The position numbers and the translations under genes are program-made. This document shows, piece after piece, positions 1 through 12,289 of a stretch of 64,000 nucleotides of DNA (position 1 is the stretch's first letter; each line of letters starts with the position of its first letter). Source of the stretch: Auanema rhodensis (lineage: Eukaryota > Nematoda > Chromadorea > Rhabditida > Rhabditidae); assembly GCA_964057225.1 (NCBI GenBank), contig OZ059897.1, forward strand, positions 19,592,001 through 19,656,000, in the 5' to 3' direction. The notes beneath the pieces were generated by a model. That model saw nothing but the letters and a program-made list of their open reading frames with translations, was not told the DNA's origin and made no database searches.

Positions 1-714
1 TTTGACAAAAATTTTTTCGAAAAATTTCAAAATAATTTACCAAAAAGTAGATGTTTTTAGATTCCATTTTTCAAGGCAAAGACGATAGACAATGTTATTC
101 AACGAAAAAGTTAATTCTTCAGGGTGAAAATCGAGGATATAAGTGTGAACTTATATCAGTTGATATCTCGGTGCATTTTTAAGCTAGCGCAAATCTGATA
201 ACACAGATCTACGCAGCTTAAAAATCCGCATCGAATGCACTATATTACATTGAGAAACACTTGATACAAAAATTAGTTATGATCGTTTGAAAAATGATGC
301 ATTAGTGTATGTTGAGTTTCCATGTACACTCAACATTGCTTCCAAAAACATTTTGACAAAAATTTTTTCGAAAAATTTCAAAATAATTTAGCAAAAAGTA
401 AATGTTTTAAGATTCCATTTTTCGAAGCAAAGACGATGGACAATGTTATTCAACGAAAAAATTAATTCTTCAGGGTGAAAATCGAGGATATAAGTGTGAA
501 CTTATATCAGTTGATATCTCGGTGCATTTTTAAGCTAGCGCAAATCTGATAACACAGATCGACGCAGCTTAAAAATCCGCATCGAATGCACTATATTACA
601 TTGAGAAACACTTGATACAAAAATTAGTTATGATCGTTTGAAAAATGATGCATTAGTGTATGTTGAGTTTCCATGTACACTCAACATTGCTTCCAAAAAC
701 ATTTTGACAAAAAT

Positions 715-726
715 TTTTTCGAAAAA
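715..726. other. A/T palindrome centred on TTCGAA (reference copy)
   Basis: Offsets 13-24 form a perfect 12-bp palindrome, five T, CG, five A, embedded in a longer A/T-rich tract. It occurs in nearly every monomer. The exceptions I noticed are M80 (27734), where CG is CA, M96 (33350), where it is deleted, and M144 (50185), where it is duplicated. The flanking direct repeats aaaaattt explain the deletion in M96. Confidence 0.9.
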
Positions 727-837
727 TTTCAAAATAATTTAGCAAAAAGTAGATGTTTTAAGATTCCATTTTTCAAGGCAAAGACGATGGACAATGTTAT
801 TCAACGAAAAAATTAATTCTTCAGGGTGAAAATCGAG

Positions 838-859
838 GATATAAGTGTGAACTTATATC
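838..859. other. Dyad 1: perfect 9-bp stem, 4-base loop (reference copy)
   Basis: Left arm gatataagt (offsets 136-144), loop gtga, right arm acttatatc (149-157). The arms are exact reverse complements. The dyad is present in essentially all 182 monomers. Two recurrent variants touch it: T144 to A, which unpairs only the loop-closing base pair, and T146 to C, which lies in the loop. Downstream gatatctcg can also pair imperfectly with the upstream cgaggatat, giving an alternative fold. Confidence 0.9.
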
Positions 860-877
860 AGTTGATATCTCGGTGCA

Positions 878-926
878 TTTTTAAGCTAGCGCAAATCTGA
901 TAACACAGATCGACGCAGCTTAAAAA
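878..926. other. Dyad 2: large interrupted hairpin, 49 bases (reference copy)
   Basis: Outer arms tttttaagct (offsets 176-185) and agcttaaaaa (215-224) are exact reverse complements over 10 bp. Inside, after a one-base bulge, gcg (187-189) pairs with cgc (212-214). After a 3x3 internal loop, atctg (193-197) pairs with cagat (204-208) across the loop ataaca. A further outer pairing, gtgca (171-175) with tgcac (236-240), is possible. The recurrent G210 to T variant (ctacg) lies in the internal loop. A few copies alter the right outer arm: ctcaaaaa, ttaagaat, ttataaat and ttaaaatt forms. Confidence 0.88.
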
Positions 927-1010
927 TCCGCATCGAATGCACTATACTACATTGAGAAACGCTTAATACAAAAATTAGTTATGATCGTTTGAAAAATGAT
1001 GCATTAGTGT

Positions 1011-1038
1011 ATGTTGAGTTTCCATGTACACTCAACAT
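1011..1038. other. Dyad 3: perfect 9-bp stem, 10-base loop (reference copy)
   Basis: Left arm atgttgagt (offsets 309-317) and right arm actcaacat (328-336) are exact reverse complements around the loop ttccatgtac. The left arm is essentially invariant. The right arm carries three variants: C334 to T (ten monomers, a G-T wobble in RNA), T330 to A (four monomers), and C331 to A in M111. Confidence 0.9.
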
Positions 1039-1755
1039 TGCTTCCAAAAACATTTTGACAAAAATTTTTTCGAAAAATTTCAAAATAATTAAGCAAAAAG
1101 TAGATGTTTTTAGATTCCATTTTTCAAGGCAAAGACGATAGACAATGTTATTCAACGAAAAAGTTAATTCTTCAGGGTGAAAATCGAGGATATAAGTGTG
1201 AACTTATATCAGTTGATATCTCGGTGCATTTTTAAGCTAGCGCAAATCTGATAACACAGATCTACGCAGCTTAAAAATCCGCATCGAATGCACTATATTA
1301 CATTGAGAAACACTTGATACAAAAATTAGTTATGATCGTTTGAAAAATGATGCATTAGTGTATGTTGAGTTTCCATGTACACTCAACATTGCTTCCAAAA
1401 ACATTTTGACAAAAATTTTTTCGAAAAATTTCAAAATAATTTAGCAAAAAGTAAATGTTTTAAGATTCCATTTTTCAAGGCAAAGACGATGGACAATGTT
1501 ATTCAACGAAAAAATTAATTCTTCAGGGTGAAAATCGAGGATATAAGTGTGAACTTATATCAGTTGATATCTCGGTGCATTTTTAAGCTAGCGCAAATCT
1601 GATAACACAGATCGACGCAGCTTAAAAATCCGCATCGAATGCACTATACTACATTGAGAAAAGCTTAATACAAAAATTAGTTATGATCGTTTGAAAAATG
1701 ATGCATTAGTGTATGTTGAGTTTCCATGTACACTCAACATTGCTTCCAAAAACAT

Positions 1756-4700
1756 TTTGATAAAAATTTTTTCGAAAAATTTCAAAATTATTTAGCAAAA
1801 AGTAGATGTTTTTAGATTCCTTTTTTCAAGGCAAAGACGATGGACAATGTTATTCAACGAAAAAAATTATTTCTTCAGGGTGAAAATCGAGGATATAAGT
1901 GTGAACTTATATCAGTTGATATCTCGGTGCATTTTTAAGCTAGCGCAAATCTGATAACACAGATCGACGCAGCTTAAAAATCCGCATCGAATGCACTATA
2001 TTACATTGAGAAACACTTGATACAAAAATTAGTTATGATCGTTTGAAAAATGATGCATTAGTGTATGTTGAGTTTCCATGTACACTCAACATTGCTTCCA
2101 AAAACATTTTGACAAAAATTTTTTCGAAAAATTTCAAAATAATTTAGCAAAAAGTAGATGTTTTAAGATTCCATTTTTCAAGGCAAAGACGATGGACAAT
2201 GTTATTCAACGAAAAAATTAATTCTTCAGGGTGAAAATCGAGGATATAAGTGTGAACTTATATCAGTTGATATCTCGGTGCATTTTTAAGCTAGCGCAAA
2301 TCTGATAACACAGATCGACGCAGCTTAAAAATCCGCATCGAATGCACTATACTACATTAAGAAACGCTTGATACAAAAATTAGTTATGATCGTTTGAAAA
2401 ATGATGCATTAGTGTATGTTGAGTTTCCATGTACACTCAACATTGCTTCCAAAAACATTTTGACAAAAATTTTTTCGAAAAATTTCAAAATAATTTAGCA
2501 AAAAGTAGATGTTTTTAGATTCCTTTTTTCAAGGCAAAGACGATGGACAATGTTATTCAACGAAAAAATTAATTCTTCAGGGTGAAAATCGAGGATATAA
2601 GTGTGAACTTATATCAGTTGATATCTCGGTGCATTTTTAAGCTAGCGCAAATCTGAAAACACAGATCGACGCAGCTTAAAAATCCGCATCGAATGCACTA
2701 TACTACATTGAGAAAAACTTAATACAAAAATTAGTTATGATCGTTTGAAAAATGATGCATTAGTGTATGTTGAGTTTCCATGTACACTCAACATTGCTTC
2801 CAAAAACATTTTGACAAAAATTTTTTCGAAAAATTTCAAAATAATTTAGCAAAAAGTAGATGTTTTTAGATTCCATTTTTCAAGGCAAAGACGATGGACA
2901 ATGTTATTCAACGAAAAAATTGATTCTTCAGGGTGAAAATCGAGGATATAAGTGTGAACTTATATCAGTTGATATCTCGGTGCATTTTTAAGCTAGCGCA
3001 AATCTGATAACACAGATCGACGCAGCTCAAAAATCCGCATCGAATGCACTATACTACATTGAGAAAAGCTTAATACAAAAATTAGTTATGATCGTTTGAA
3101 AAATGATGCATTAGTGTATGTTGAGTTTCCATGTACACTCAACATTGCTTCCAAAAACATTTTGATAAAAATTTTTTCGAAAAATTTCAAAATTATTTAG
3201 CAAAAAGTAGATGTTTTTAGATTCCTTTTTTCAAGGCAAAGACGATGGACAATGTTATTCAACGAAAAAAATTATTTCTTCAGGGTGAAAATCGAGGATA
3301 TAAGTGTGAACTTATATCAGTTGATATCTCGGTGCATTTTTAAGCTAGCGCAAATCTGATAACACAGATCGACGCAGCTTAAAAATCCGCATCGAATGCA
3401 CTATATTACATTGAGAAACACTTGATACAAAAATTAGTTATGATCGTTTGAAAAATGATGCATTAGTGTATGTTGAGTTTCCATGTACACTCAACATTGC
3501 TTCCAAAAACATTTTGACAAAAATTTTTTCGAAAAATTTCAAAATAATTTAGCAAAAAGTAGATGTTTTAAGATTCCATTTTTCAAGGCAAAGACGATGG
3601 ACAATGTTATTCAACGAAAAAATTAATTCTTCAGGGTGAAAATCGAGGATATAAGTGTGAACTTATATCAGTTGATATCTCGGTGCATTTTTAAGCTAGC
3701 GCAAATCTGATAACACAGATCGACGCAGCTTAAAAATCCGGATCGAATGCACTATACTACATTAAGAAACGCTTGATACAAAAATTAGTTATGATCGTTT
3801 GAAAAATGATGCATTAGTGTATGTTGAGTTTCCATGTACACTCAACATTGCTTCCAAAAACATTTTGATAAAAATTTTTTCGAAAAATTTCAAAATTATT
3901 TAGCAAAAAGTAGATGTTTTTAGATTCCTTTTTTCAAGGCAAAGACGATGGACAATGTTATTCAACGAAAAAAATTATTTCTTCAGGGTGAAAATCGAGG
4001 ATATAAGTGTGAACTTATATCAGTTGATATCTCGGTGCATTTTTAAGCTAGCGCAAATCTGATAACACAGATCGACGCAGCTTAAAAATCCGCATCGAAT
4101 GCACTATATTACATTGAGAAACACTTGATACAAAAATTAGTTATGATCGTTTGAAAAATGATGCATTAGTGTATGTTGAGTTTCCATGTACACTCAACAT
4201 TGCTTCCAAAAACATTTTGACAAAAATTTTTTCGAAAAATTTCAAAATAATTTAGCAAAAAGTAGATGTTTTAAGATTCCATTTTTCAAGGCAAAGACGA
4301 TGGACAATGTTATTCAACGAAAAAATTAATTCTTCAGGGTGAAAATCGAGGATATAAGTGTGAACTTATATCAGTTGATATCTCGGTGCATTTTTAAGCT
4401 AGCGCAAATCTGATAACACAGATCGACGCAGCTTAAAAATCCGCATCGAATGCACTATACTACATTAAGAAACGCTTGATACAAAAATTAGTTATGATCG
4501 TTTGAAAAATGATGCATTAGTGTATGTTGAGTTTCCATGTACACTCAACATTGCTTCCAAAAACATTTTGACAAAAATTTTTTCGAAAAATTTCAAAATA
4601 ATTTAGCAAAAAGTAGATGTTTTTAGATTCCTTTTTTCAAGGCAAAGACGATGGACAATGTTATTCAACGAAAAAATTAATTCTTCAGGGTGAAAATCGA

Positions 4701-6673
4701 GGATATAAGTGTGAACTTATATCAGTTGATATCTCGGTGCATTTTTAAGCTAGCGCAAATCTGAAAACACAGATCGACGCAGCTTAAAAATCCGCATCGA
4801 ATGCACTATACTACATTGAGAAAAACTTAATACAAAAATTAGTTATGATCGTTTGAAAAATGATGCATTAGTGTATGTTGAGTTTCCATGTACACTCAAC
4901 ATTGCTTCCAAAAACATTTTGACAAAAATTTTTTCGAAAAATTTCAAAATAATTTAGCAAAAAGTAGATGTTTTTAGATTCCATTTTTCAAGGCAAAGAC
5001 GATGGACAATGTTATTCAACGAAAAAATTGATTCTTCAGGGTGAAAATCGAGGATATAAGTGTGAACTTATATCAGTTGATATCTCGGTGCATTTTTAAG
5101 CTAGCGCAAATCTGATAACACAGATCGACGCAGCTTAAAAATCCGCATCGAATGCACTATACTACATTGAGAAAAGCTTAATACAAAAATTAGTTATGAT
5201 CGTTTGAAAAATGATGCATTAGTGTATGTTGAGTTTCCATGTACACTCAACATTGCTTCCAAAAACATTTTGATAAAAATTTTTTCGAAAAATTTCAAAA
5301 TTATTTAGCAAAAAGTAGATGTTTTTAGATTCCTTTTTTCAAGGCAAAGACGATGGACAATGTTATTCAACGAAAAAAATTATTTCTTCAGGGTGAAAAT
5401 CGAGGATATAAGTGTGAACTTATATCAGTTGATATCTCGGTGCATTTTTAAGCTAGCGCAAATCTGATAACACAGATCGACGCAGCTTAAAAATCCGCAT
5501 CGAATGCACTATATTACATTGAGAAACACTTGATACAAAAATTAGTTATGATCGTTTGAAAAATGATGCATTAGTGTATGTTGAGTTTCCATGTACACTC
5601 AACATTGCTTCCAAAAACATTTTGACAAAAATTTTTTCGAAAAATTTCAAAATAATTTAGCAAAAAGTAGATGTTTTAAGATTCCATTTTTCAAGGCAAA
5701 GACGATGGACAATGTTATTCAACGAAAAAATTAATTCTTCAGGGTGAAAATCGAGGATATAAGTGTGAACTTATATCAGTTGATATCTCGGTGCATTTTT
5801 AAGCTAGCGCAAATCTGATAACACAGATCGACGCAGCTTAAAAATCCGCATCGAATGCACTATACTACATTAAGAAACGCTTGATACAAAAATTAGTTAT
5901 GATCGTTTGAAAAATGATGCATTAGTGTATGTTGAGTTTCCATGTACACTCAACATTGCTTCCAAAAACATTTTGACAAAAATTTTTTCGAAAAATTTCA
6001 AAATAATTTAGCAAAAAGTAGATGTTTTTAGATTCCTTTTTTCAAGGCAAAGACGATGGACAATGTTATTCAACGAAAAAATTAATTCTTCAGGGTGAAA
6101 ATCGAGGATATAAGTGTGAACTTATATCAGTTGATATCTCGGTGCATTTTTAAGCTAGCGCAAATCTGAAAACACAGATCGACGCAGCTTAAAAATCCGC
6201 ATCGAATGCACTATACTACACTGAGAAAAACTTAATACAAAAATTAGTTATGATCGTTTGAAAAATGATGCATTAGTGTATGTTGAGTTTCCATGTACAC
6301 TCAACATTGCTTCCAAAAACATTTTGACAAAAATTTTTTCGAAAAATTTCAAAATAATTTAGCAAAAAGTAGATGTTTTTAGATTCCATTTTTCAAGGCA
6401 AAGACGATGGACAATGTTATTCAACGAAAAAATTGATTCTTCAGGGTGAAAATCGAGGATATAAGTGTGAACTTGTATCAGTTGATATCTCGGTGCATTT
6501 TTAAGCTAGCGCAAATCTGATAACACAGATCGACGCAGCTTAAAAATCCGCATCGAATGCACTATACTACATTGAGAAAAGCTTAATACAAAAATTAGTT
6601 ATGATCGTTTGAAAAATGATGCATTAGTGTATGTTGAGTTTCCATGTACACTCAACATTGCTTCCAAAAACAT
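1756..6673. repeat. Tetramer HOR block M6-M19 (about 1405 bp per unit)
   Basis: Four monomer types recur in fixed order. Type a has gataaaaa, aattattt, a seven-A run and ttattt, and is 352 bp. Type b has ttttaag, ttaatt and ttaagaaacgc. Type c has cctttttt, ctgaaaacac and gagaaaaactt. Type d has ttgatt and gagaaaagctt. Copies are M6-M9, a half copy M10-M11, M12-M15 and M16-M19. The spacing of type a is 1405, 703 and 1405 bp, exactly as expected with one 352-bp member per copy. Copies differ by few substitutions, for example M11 ccggat, M9 ctcaaaa and M19 cttgtatc. Types a and c are essentially confined to this block. Confidence 0.9.
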
Positions 6674-8077
6674 TTTGACAAAAATTTTTTCGAAAAATTT
6701 CAAAATAATTTAGCAAAAAGTAGATGTTTTAAGATTCCATTTTTCAAGGCAAAGACGATGGACAATGTTATTCAACGAAAAAATTAATTCTTCAGGGTGA
6801 AAATCGAGGATATAAGTGTGAACTTATATCAGTTGATATCTCGGTGCATTTTTAAGCTAGCGCAAATCTGATAACACAGATCGACGCAGCTTAAAAATCC
6901 GCATCGAATGCACTATACTACATTGAGAAACGCTTAATACAAAAATTAGTTATGATCGTTTGAAAAATGATGCATTAGTGTATGTTGAGTTTCCATGTAC
7001 ACTCAACATTGCTTCCAAAAACATTTTGACAAAAATTTTTTCGAAAAATTTCAAAATAATTTAGCAAAAAGTAGATGTTTTTAGATTCCATTTTTCAAGG
7101 CAAAGACGATAGACAATGTTATTCAACGAAAAAATTAATTCTTCAGGGTGAAAATCGAGGATATAAGTGTGAACTTATATCAGTTGATATCTCGGTGCAT
7201 TTTTAAGCTAGCGCAAATCTGATAACACAGATCGACGCAGCTTAAAAATCCGCATCGAATGCACTATACTACATTGAGAAACGCTTAATACAAAAATTAG
7301 TTATGATCGTTTGAAAAATGATGCATTAGTGTATGTTGAGTTTCCATGTACACTCAACATTGCTTCCAAAAACATTTTGACAAAAATTTTTTCGAAAAAT
7401 TTCAAAATAATTTACCAAAAAGTAGATGTTTTTAGATTCCATTTTTCAAGGCAAAGACGATAGACAATGTTATTCAACGAAAAAGTTAATTCTTCAGGGT
7501 GAAAATCGAGGATATAAGTGTGAACTTATATCAGTTGATATCTCGGTGCATTTTTAAGCTAGCGCAAATCTGATAACACAGATCTACGCAGCTTAAAAAT
7601 CCGCATCGAATGCACTATATTACATTGAGAAACACTTGATACAAAAATTAGTTATGATCGTTTGAAAAATGATGCATTAGTGTATGTTGAGTTTCCATGT
7701 ACACTCAACATTGCTTCCAAAAACATTTTGACAAAAATTTTTTCGAAAAATTTCAAAATAATTTAGCAAAAAGTAAATGTTTTAAGATTCCATTTTTCAA
7801 GGCAAAGACGATGGACAATGTTATTCAACGAAAAAATTAATTCTTCAGGGTGAAAATCGAGGATATAAGTGTGAACTTATATCAGTTGATATCTCGGTGC
7901 ATTTTTAAGCTAGCGCAAATCTGATAACACAGATCGACGCAGCTTAAAAATCCGGATCGAATGCACTATACTACATTGAGAAACGCTTAATACAAAAATT
8001 AGTTATGATCGTTTGAAAAATGATGCATTAGTGTATGTTGAGTTTCCATGTACACTCAACATTGCTTCCAAAAACAT
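6674..8077. repeat. Block M20-M23 around a 'ttacc' monomer, copy 1
   Basis: M20 (ttttaag, gatgg, cgcttaat), M21 (tttttag, gatag, cgcttaat) and M22 (ttacc, agttaatt, ctacg, tatat, cacttgat) appear in the same order as M44-M46 at 15098-16150. M23 carries gtaaat like its counterpart M47, but has ccggat and cgcttaat at its 3' end instead of aag and cgcttgat. Confidence 0.82.
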
Positions 8078-11000
8078 TTTGACAAAAATTTTTTCGAAAA
8101 ATTTCAAAATAATTTAGCAAAAAGTAGATGTTTTTAGATTCCATTTTTCAAGGCAAAGACGATACACAATGTTATTCAACGAAAAAGTTAATTCTTCAGG
8201 GTGAAAATCGAGGATATAAGTGTGAACTTATATCAGTTGATATCTCGGTGCATTTTTAAGCTAGCGCAAATCTGATAACACAGATCGACGCAGCTTAAAA
8301 ATCCGCATCGAATGCACTATACTACATTGAAAAACGCTTAATACAAAAATTAGTTATGATCGTTTGAAAAATGATGCATTAGTGTATGTTGAGTTTCCAT
8401 GTACACTCAACATTGCTTCCAAAAACATTTTGACAAAAATTTTTTCGAAAAATTTCAAAATAATTTAGCAAAAAGTAGATGTTTTTAGATTCGATTTTTC
8501 AAGGCAAAGACGATGGACAATGTTATTCAACGAAAAAATTAATTCTTCAGGGTGAAAATCGAGGATATAAGTGTGAACTTATATCAGTTGATATCTCGGT
8601 GCATTTTTAAGCTAGCGCAAATCTGATAACACAGATCGACGCAGCTTAAAAATCCGCATCGAATGCACTATACTACATTGAGAAAAGCTTAATACAAAAA
8701 TTAGTTATGATCGTTTGAAAAATGATGCATTAGTGTATGTTGAGTTTCCATGTACACTCAACATTGCTTCCAAAAACATTTTGACAAAAATTTTTTCGAA
8801 AAATTTCAAAATAATTTAGCAAAAAGTAGATGTTTTTAGATTCCTTTTTTCAAGGCAAAGACGATGGACAATGTTATTCAACGAAAAAATTATTTCTTCA
8901 GGGTGAAAATCGAGGATATAAGTGTGAACTTATATCAGTTGATATCTCGGTGCATTTTTAAGCTAGCGCAAATCTGATAACACAGATCGACGCAGCTTAA
9001 AAATCCGCATCGAATGCACTATACTACATTGAAAAACGCTCGATACAAAAATTAGTTATGATCGTTTGAAAAATGATGCATTAGTGTATGTTGAGTTTCC
9101 ATGTACACTCAACATTGCTTCCAAAAACATTTTGACAAAAATTTTTTCGAAAAATTTCAAAATAATTTAGCAAAAAGTAGATGTTTTTAGATTCCTTTTT
9201 TCAAGGCAAAGACGATGGACAATGTTATTCAACGAAAAAATTATTTCTTCAGGGTGAAAATCGAGGATATAAGAGTGAACTTATATCAGTTGATATCTCG
9301 GTGCATTTTTAAGCTAGCGCAAATCTGATAACACAGATCGACGCAGCTTAAAAATCCGCATCGAATGCACTATACTACATTGAGAAACGCTTAATACAAA
9401 AATTAGTTATGATCGTTTGAAAAATGATGCATTAGTGTATGTTGAGTTTCCATGTACACTCAACATTGCTTCCAAAAACATTTTGACAAAAATTTTTTCG
9501 AAAAATTTCAAAATAATTTAGCAAAAAGTAGATGTTTTTAGATTCCTTTTTTCAAGGCAAAGACGATGGACAATGTTATTCAACGAAAAAATTATTTCTT
9601 CAGGGTGAAAATCGAGGATATAAGAGTGAACTTATATCAGTTGATATCTCGGTGCATTTTTAAGCTAGCGCAAATCTGATAACACAGATCGACGCAGCTT
9701 AAAAATCCGCATCGAATGCACTATACTACATTGAGAAACGCTTAATACAAAAATTAGTTATGATCGTTTGAAAAATGATGCATTAGTGTATGTTGAGTTT
9801 CCATGTACACTCAACATTGCTTCCAAAAACATTTTGACAAAAATTTTTTCGAAAAATTTCAAAATAATTTAGCAAAAAGTAGATGTTTTTAGATTCCTTT
9901 TTTCAAGGCAAAGACGATGGACAATGTTATTCAACGAAAAAATTATTTCTTCAGGGTGAAAATCGAGGATATAAGTGTGAACTTATATCAGTTGATATCT
10001 CGGTGCATTTTTAAGCTAGCGCAAATCTGATAACACAGATCGACGCAGCTTAAAAATCCGCATCGAATGCACTATACTACATTGAGAAACGCTTAATACA
10101 AAAATTAGTTATGATCGTTTGAAAAATGATGCATTAGTGTATGTTGAGTTTCCATGTACACTCAACATTGCTTCCAAAAACATTTTGACAAAAATTTTTT
10201 CGAAAAATTTCAAAATAATTTAGCAAAAAGTAGATGTTTTTAGATTCCATTTTTCAAGGCAAAGACGATACACAATGTTATTCAACGAAAAAGTTAATTC
10301 TTCAGGGTGAAAATCGAGGATATAAGTGTGAACTTATATCAGTTGATATCTCGGTGCATTTTTAAGCTAGCGCAAATCTGATAACACAGATCGACGCAGC
10401 TTAAAAATCCGCATCGAATGCACTATACTACATTGAAAAACGCTTAATACAAAAATTAGTTATGATCGTTTGAAAAATGATGCATTAGTGTATGTTGAGT
10501 TTCCATGTACACTCAACATTGCTTCCAAAAACATTTTGACAAAAATTTTTTCGAAAAATTTCAAAATAATTTAGCAAAAAGTAGATGTTTTTAGATTCGA
10601 TTTTTCAAGGCAAAGACGATGGACAATGTTATTCAACGAAAAAATTAATTCTTCAGGGTGAAAATCGAGGATATAAGTGTGAACTTATATCAGTTGATAT
10701 CTCGGTGCATTTTTAAGCTAGCGCAAATCTGATAACACAGATCGACGCAGCTTAAAAATCCGCATCGAATGCACTATACTACATTGAGAAAAGCTTAATA
10801 CAAAAATTAGTTATGATCGTTTGAAAAATGATGCATTAGTGTATGTTGAGTTTCCATGTACACTCAACATTGCTTCCAAAAACATTTTGACAAAAATTTT
10901 TTCGAAAAATTTCAAAATAATTTAGCAAAAAGTAGATGTTTTTAGATTCCTTTTTTCAAGGCAAAGACGATGGACAATGTTATTCAACGAAAAAATTATT

Positions 11001-12289
11001 TCTTCAGGGTGAAAATCGAGGATATAAGTGTGAACTTATATCAGTTGATATCTCGGTGCATTTTTAAGCTAGCGCAAATCTGATAACACAGATCGACGCA
11101 GCTTAAAAATCCGCATCGAATGCACTATACTACATTGAAAAACGCTCGATACAAAAATTAGTTATGATCGTTTGAAAAATGATGCATTAGTGTATGTTGA
11201 GTTTCCATGTACACTCAACATTGCTTCCAAAAACATTTTGACAAAAATTTTTTCGAAAAATTTCAAAATAATTTAGCAAAAAGTAGATGTTTTTAGATTC
11301 CTTTTTTCAAGGCAAAGACGATGGACAATGTTATTCAACGAAAAAATTATTTCTTCAGGGTGAAAATCGAGGATATAAGAGTGAACTTATATCAGTTGAT
11401 ATCTCGGTGCATTTTTAAGCTAGCGCAAATCTGATAACACAGATCGACGCAGCTTAAAAATCCGCATCGAATGCACTATACTACATTGAGAAACGCTTAA
11501 TACAGAAATTAGTTATGATCGTTTGAAAAATGATGCATTAGTGTATGTTGAGTTTCCATGTACACTCAACATTGCTTCCAAAAACATTTTGACAAAAATT
11601 TTTTCGAAAAATTTCAAAATAATTTAGCAAAAAGTAGATGTTTTTAGATTCCTTTTTTCAAGGCAAAGACGATGGACAATGTTATTCAACGAAAAAATTA
11701 TTTCTTCAGGGTGAAAATCGAGGATATAAGTGTGAACTTATATCAGTTGATATCTCGGTGCATTTTTAAGCTAGCGCAAATCTGATAACACAGATCGACG
11801 CAGCTTAAAAATCCGCATCGAATGCACTATACTACATTGAAAAACGCTTGATACAAAAATTAGTTATGATCGTTTGAAAAATGATGCATTAGTGTATGTT
11901 GAGTTTCCATGTACACTCAACATTGCTTCCAAAAACATTTTGACAAAAATTTTTTCGAAAAATTTCAAAATAATTTAGCAAAAAGTAGATGTTTTTAGAT
12001 TCCTTTTTTCAAGGCAAAGACGATGGACAATGTTATTCAACGAAAAAATTATTTCTTCAGGGTGAAAATCGAGGATATAAGAGTGAACTTATATCAGTTG
12101 ATATCTCGGTGCATTTTTAAGCTAGCGCAAATCTGATAACACAGATCGACGCAGCTTAAAAATCCGCATCGAATGCACTATACTACATTAAGAAACGCTT
12201 GATACAAAAATTAGTTATGATCGTTTGAAAAATGATGCATTAGTGTATGTTGAGTTTCCATGTACACTCAACATTGCTTCCAAAAACAT
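8078..12289. repeat. Hexamer HOR block M24-M35 (2106 bp per unit)
   Basis: Order in the first copy (8078-10183): M24 gatacac with agttaatt; M25 attcgattttt with aagcttaat; M26 cctttttt with gaaaaacgctcgat; M27 and M28 aagagtga; M29 aagtgtga. M30-M33 (from 10184) repeat M24-M27, including the private gatacac and cgctcgat variants. M34-M35 depart from the pattern (cgcttgat, ttaag). The cassette M25-M28 reappears at M98-M101 (34039-35442) with cgcttgat in place of cgctcgat. Confidence 0.88.

Larger units (their letters stand above)
703..1053. repeat. Representative monomer (M3) of the satellite
   Basis: This copy is close to the array consensus and serves as the reference for offsets 1-351. Recurrent substitutions across the array fall at offsets 34, 40, 50, 58, 64-66, 87, 105, 110, 113, 114, 144, 146, 210, 229, 245, 252, 254, 255, 258, 259, 263, 330 and 334. 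Offsets about 115-224 and 264-329 are nearly invariant apart from 144, 146 and 210. Runs of five or six A recur at offsets 7-11, 20-24, 42-46, 105-110, 220-224, 267-271, 290-294 and 343-347, so intrinsic curvature is plausible. Sites present once per monomer in nearly all copies include TTCGAA (16-21), GATATC (162-167) and GCTAGC (183-188). The length is close to two nucleosome repeats (inference). Confidence 0.95.
1..1755. repeat. Leader block M1-M5 with two 'ctacg' dimers
   Basis: M1 is a rare type: ttacc at offset 40, agttaatt, ctacg at 210, tatat and cacttgat. It is followed by M2, which has gtaaat and ttttaag. M4 and M5 repeat this pairing, although M4 reads taagc where M1 reads ttacc. 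M3 lies between and matches M20 and M44 in type. The window starts exactly at a monomer boundary as I numbered it, which is a matter of phase and not a biological edge. Confidence 0.8.

Noticed and set aside
715-735. Possible CENP-B box
   Set aside because: TTCG followed by four bases and A is present at the palindrome, but the required CGGG part is absent, and no other stretch of the monomer fits.
878-926. Rho-independent terminator at dyad 2
   Set aside because: A stem followed by a T run is not present on the + strand, the structure repeats in all 182 copies without any gene, and the setting is eukaryotic.
893-960. Possible hammerhead ribozyme, since some animal satellites carry them
   Set aside because: The closest core match is ctgataa instead of ctgatga, and no properly placed cgaaa with the required stem II follows. 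The reverse strand offers only ctgatat. Not supported.
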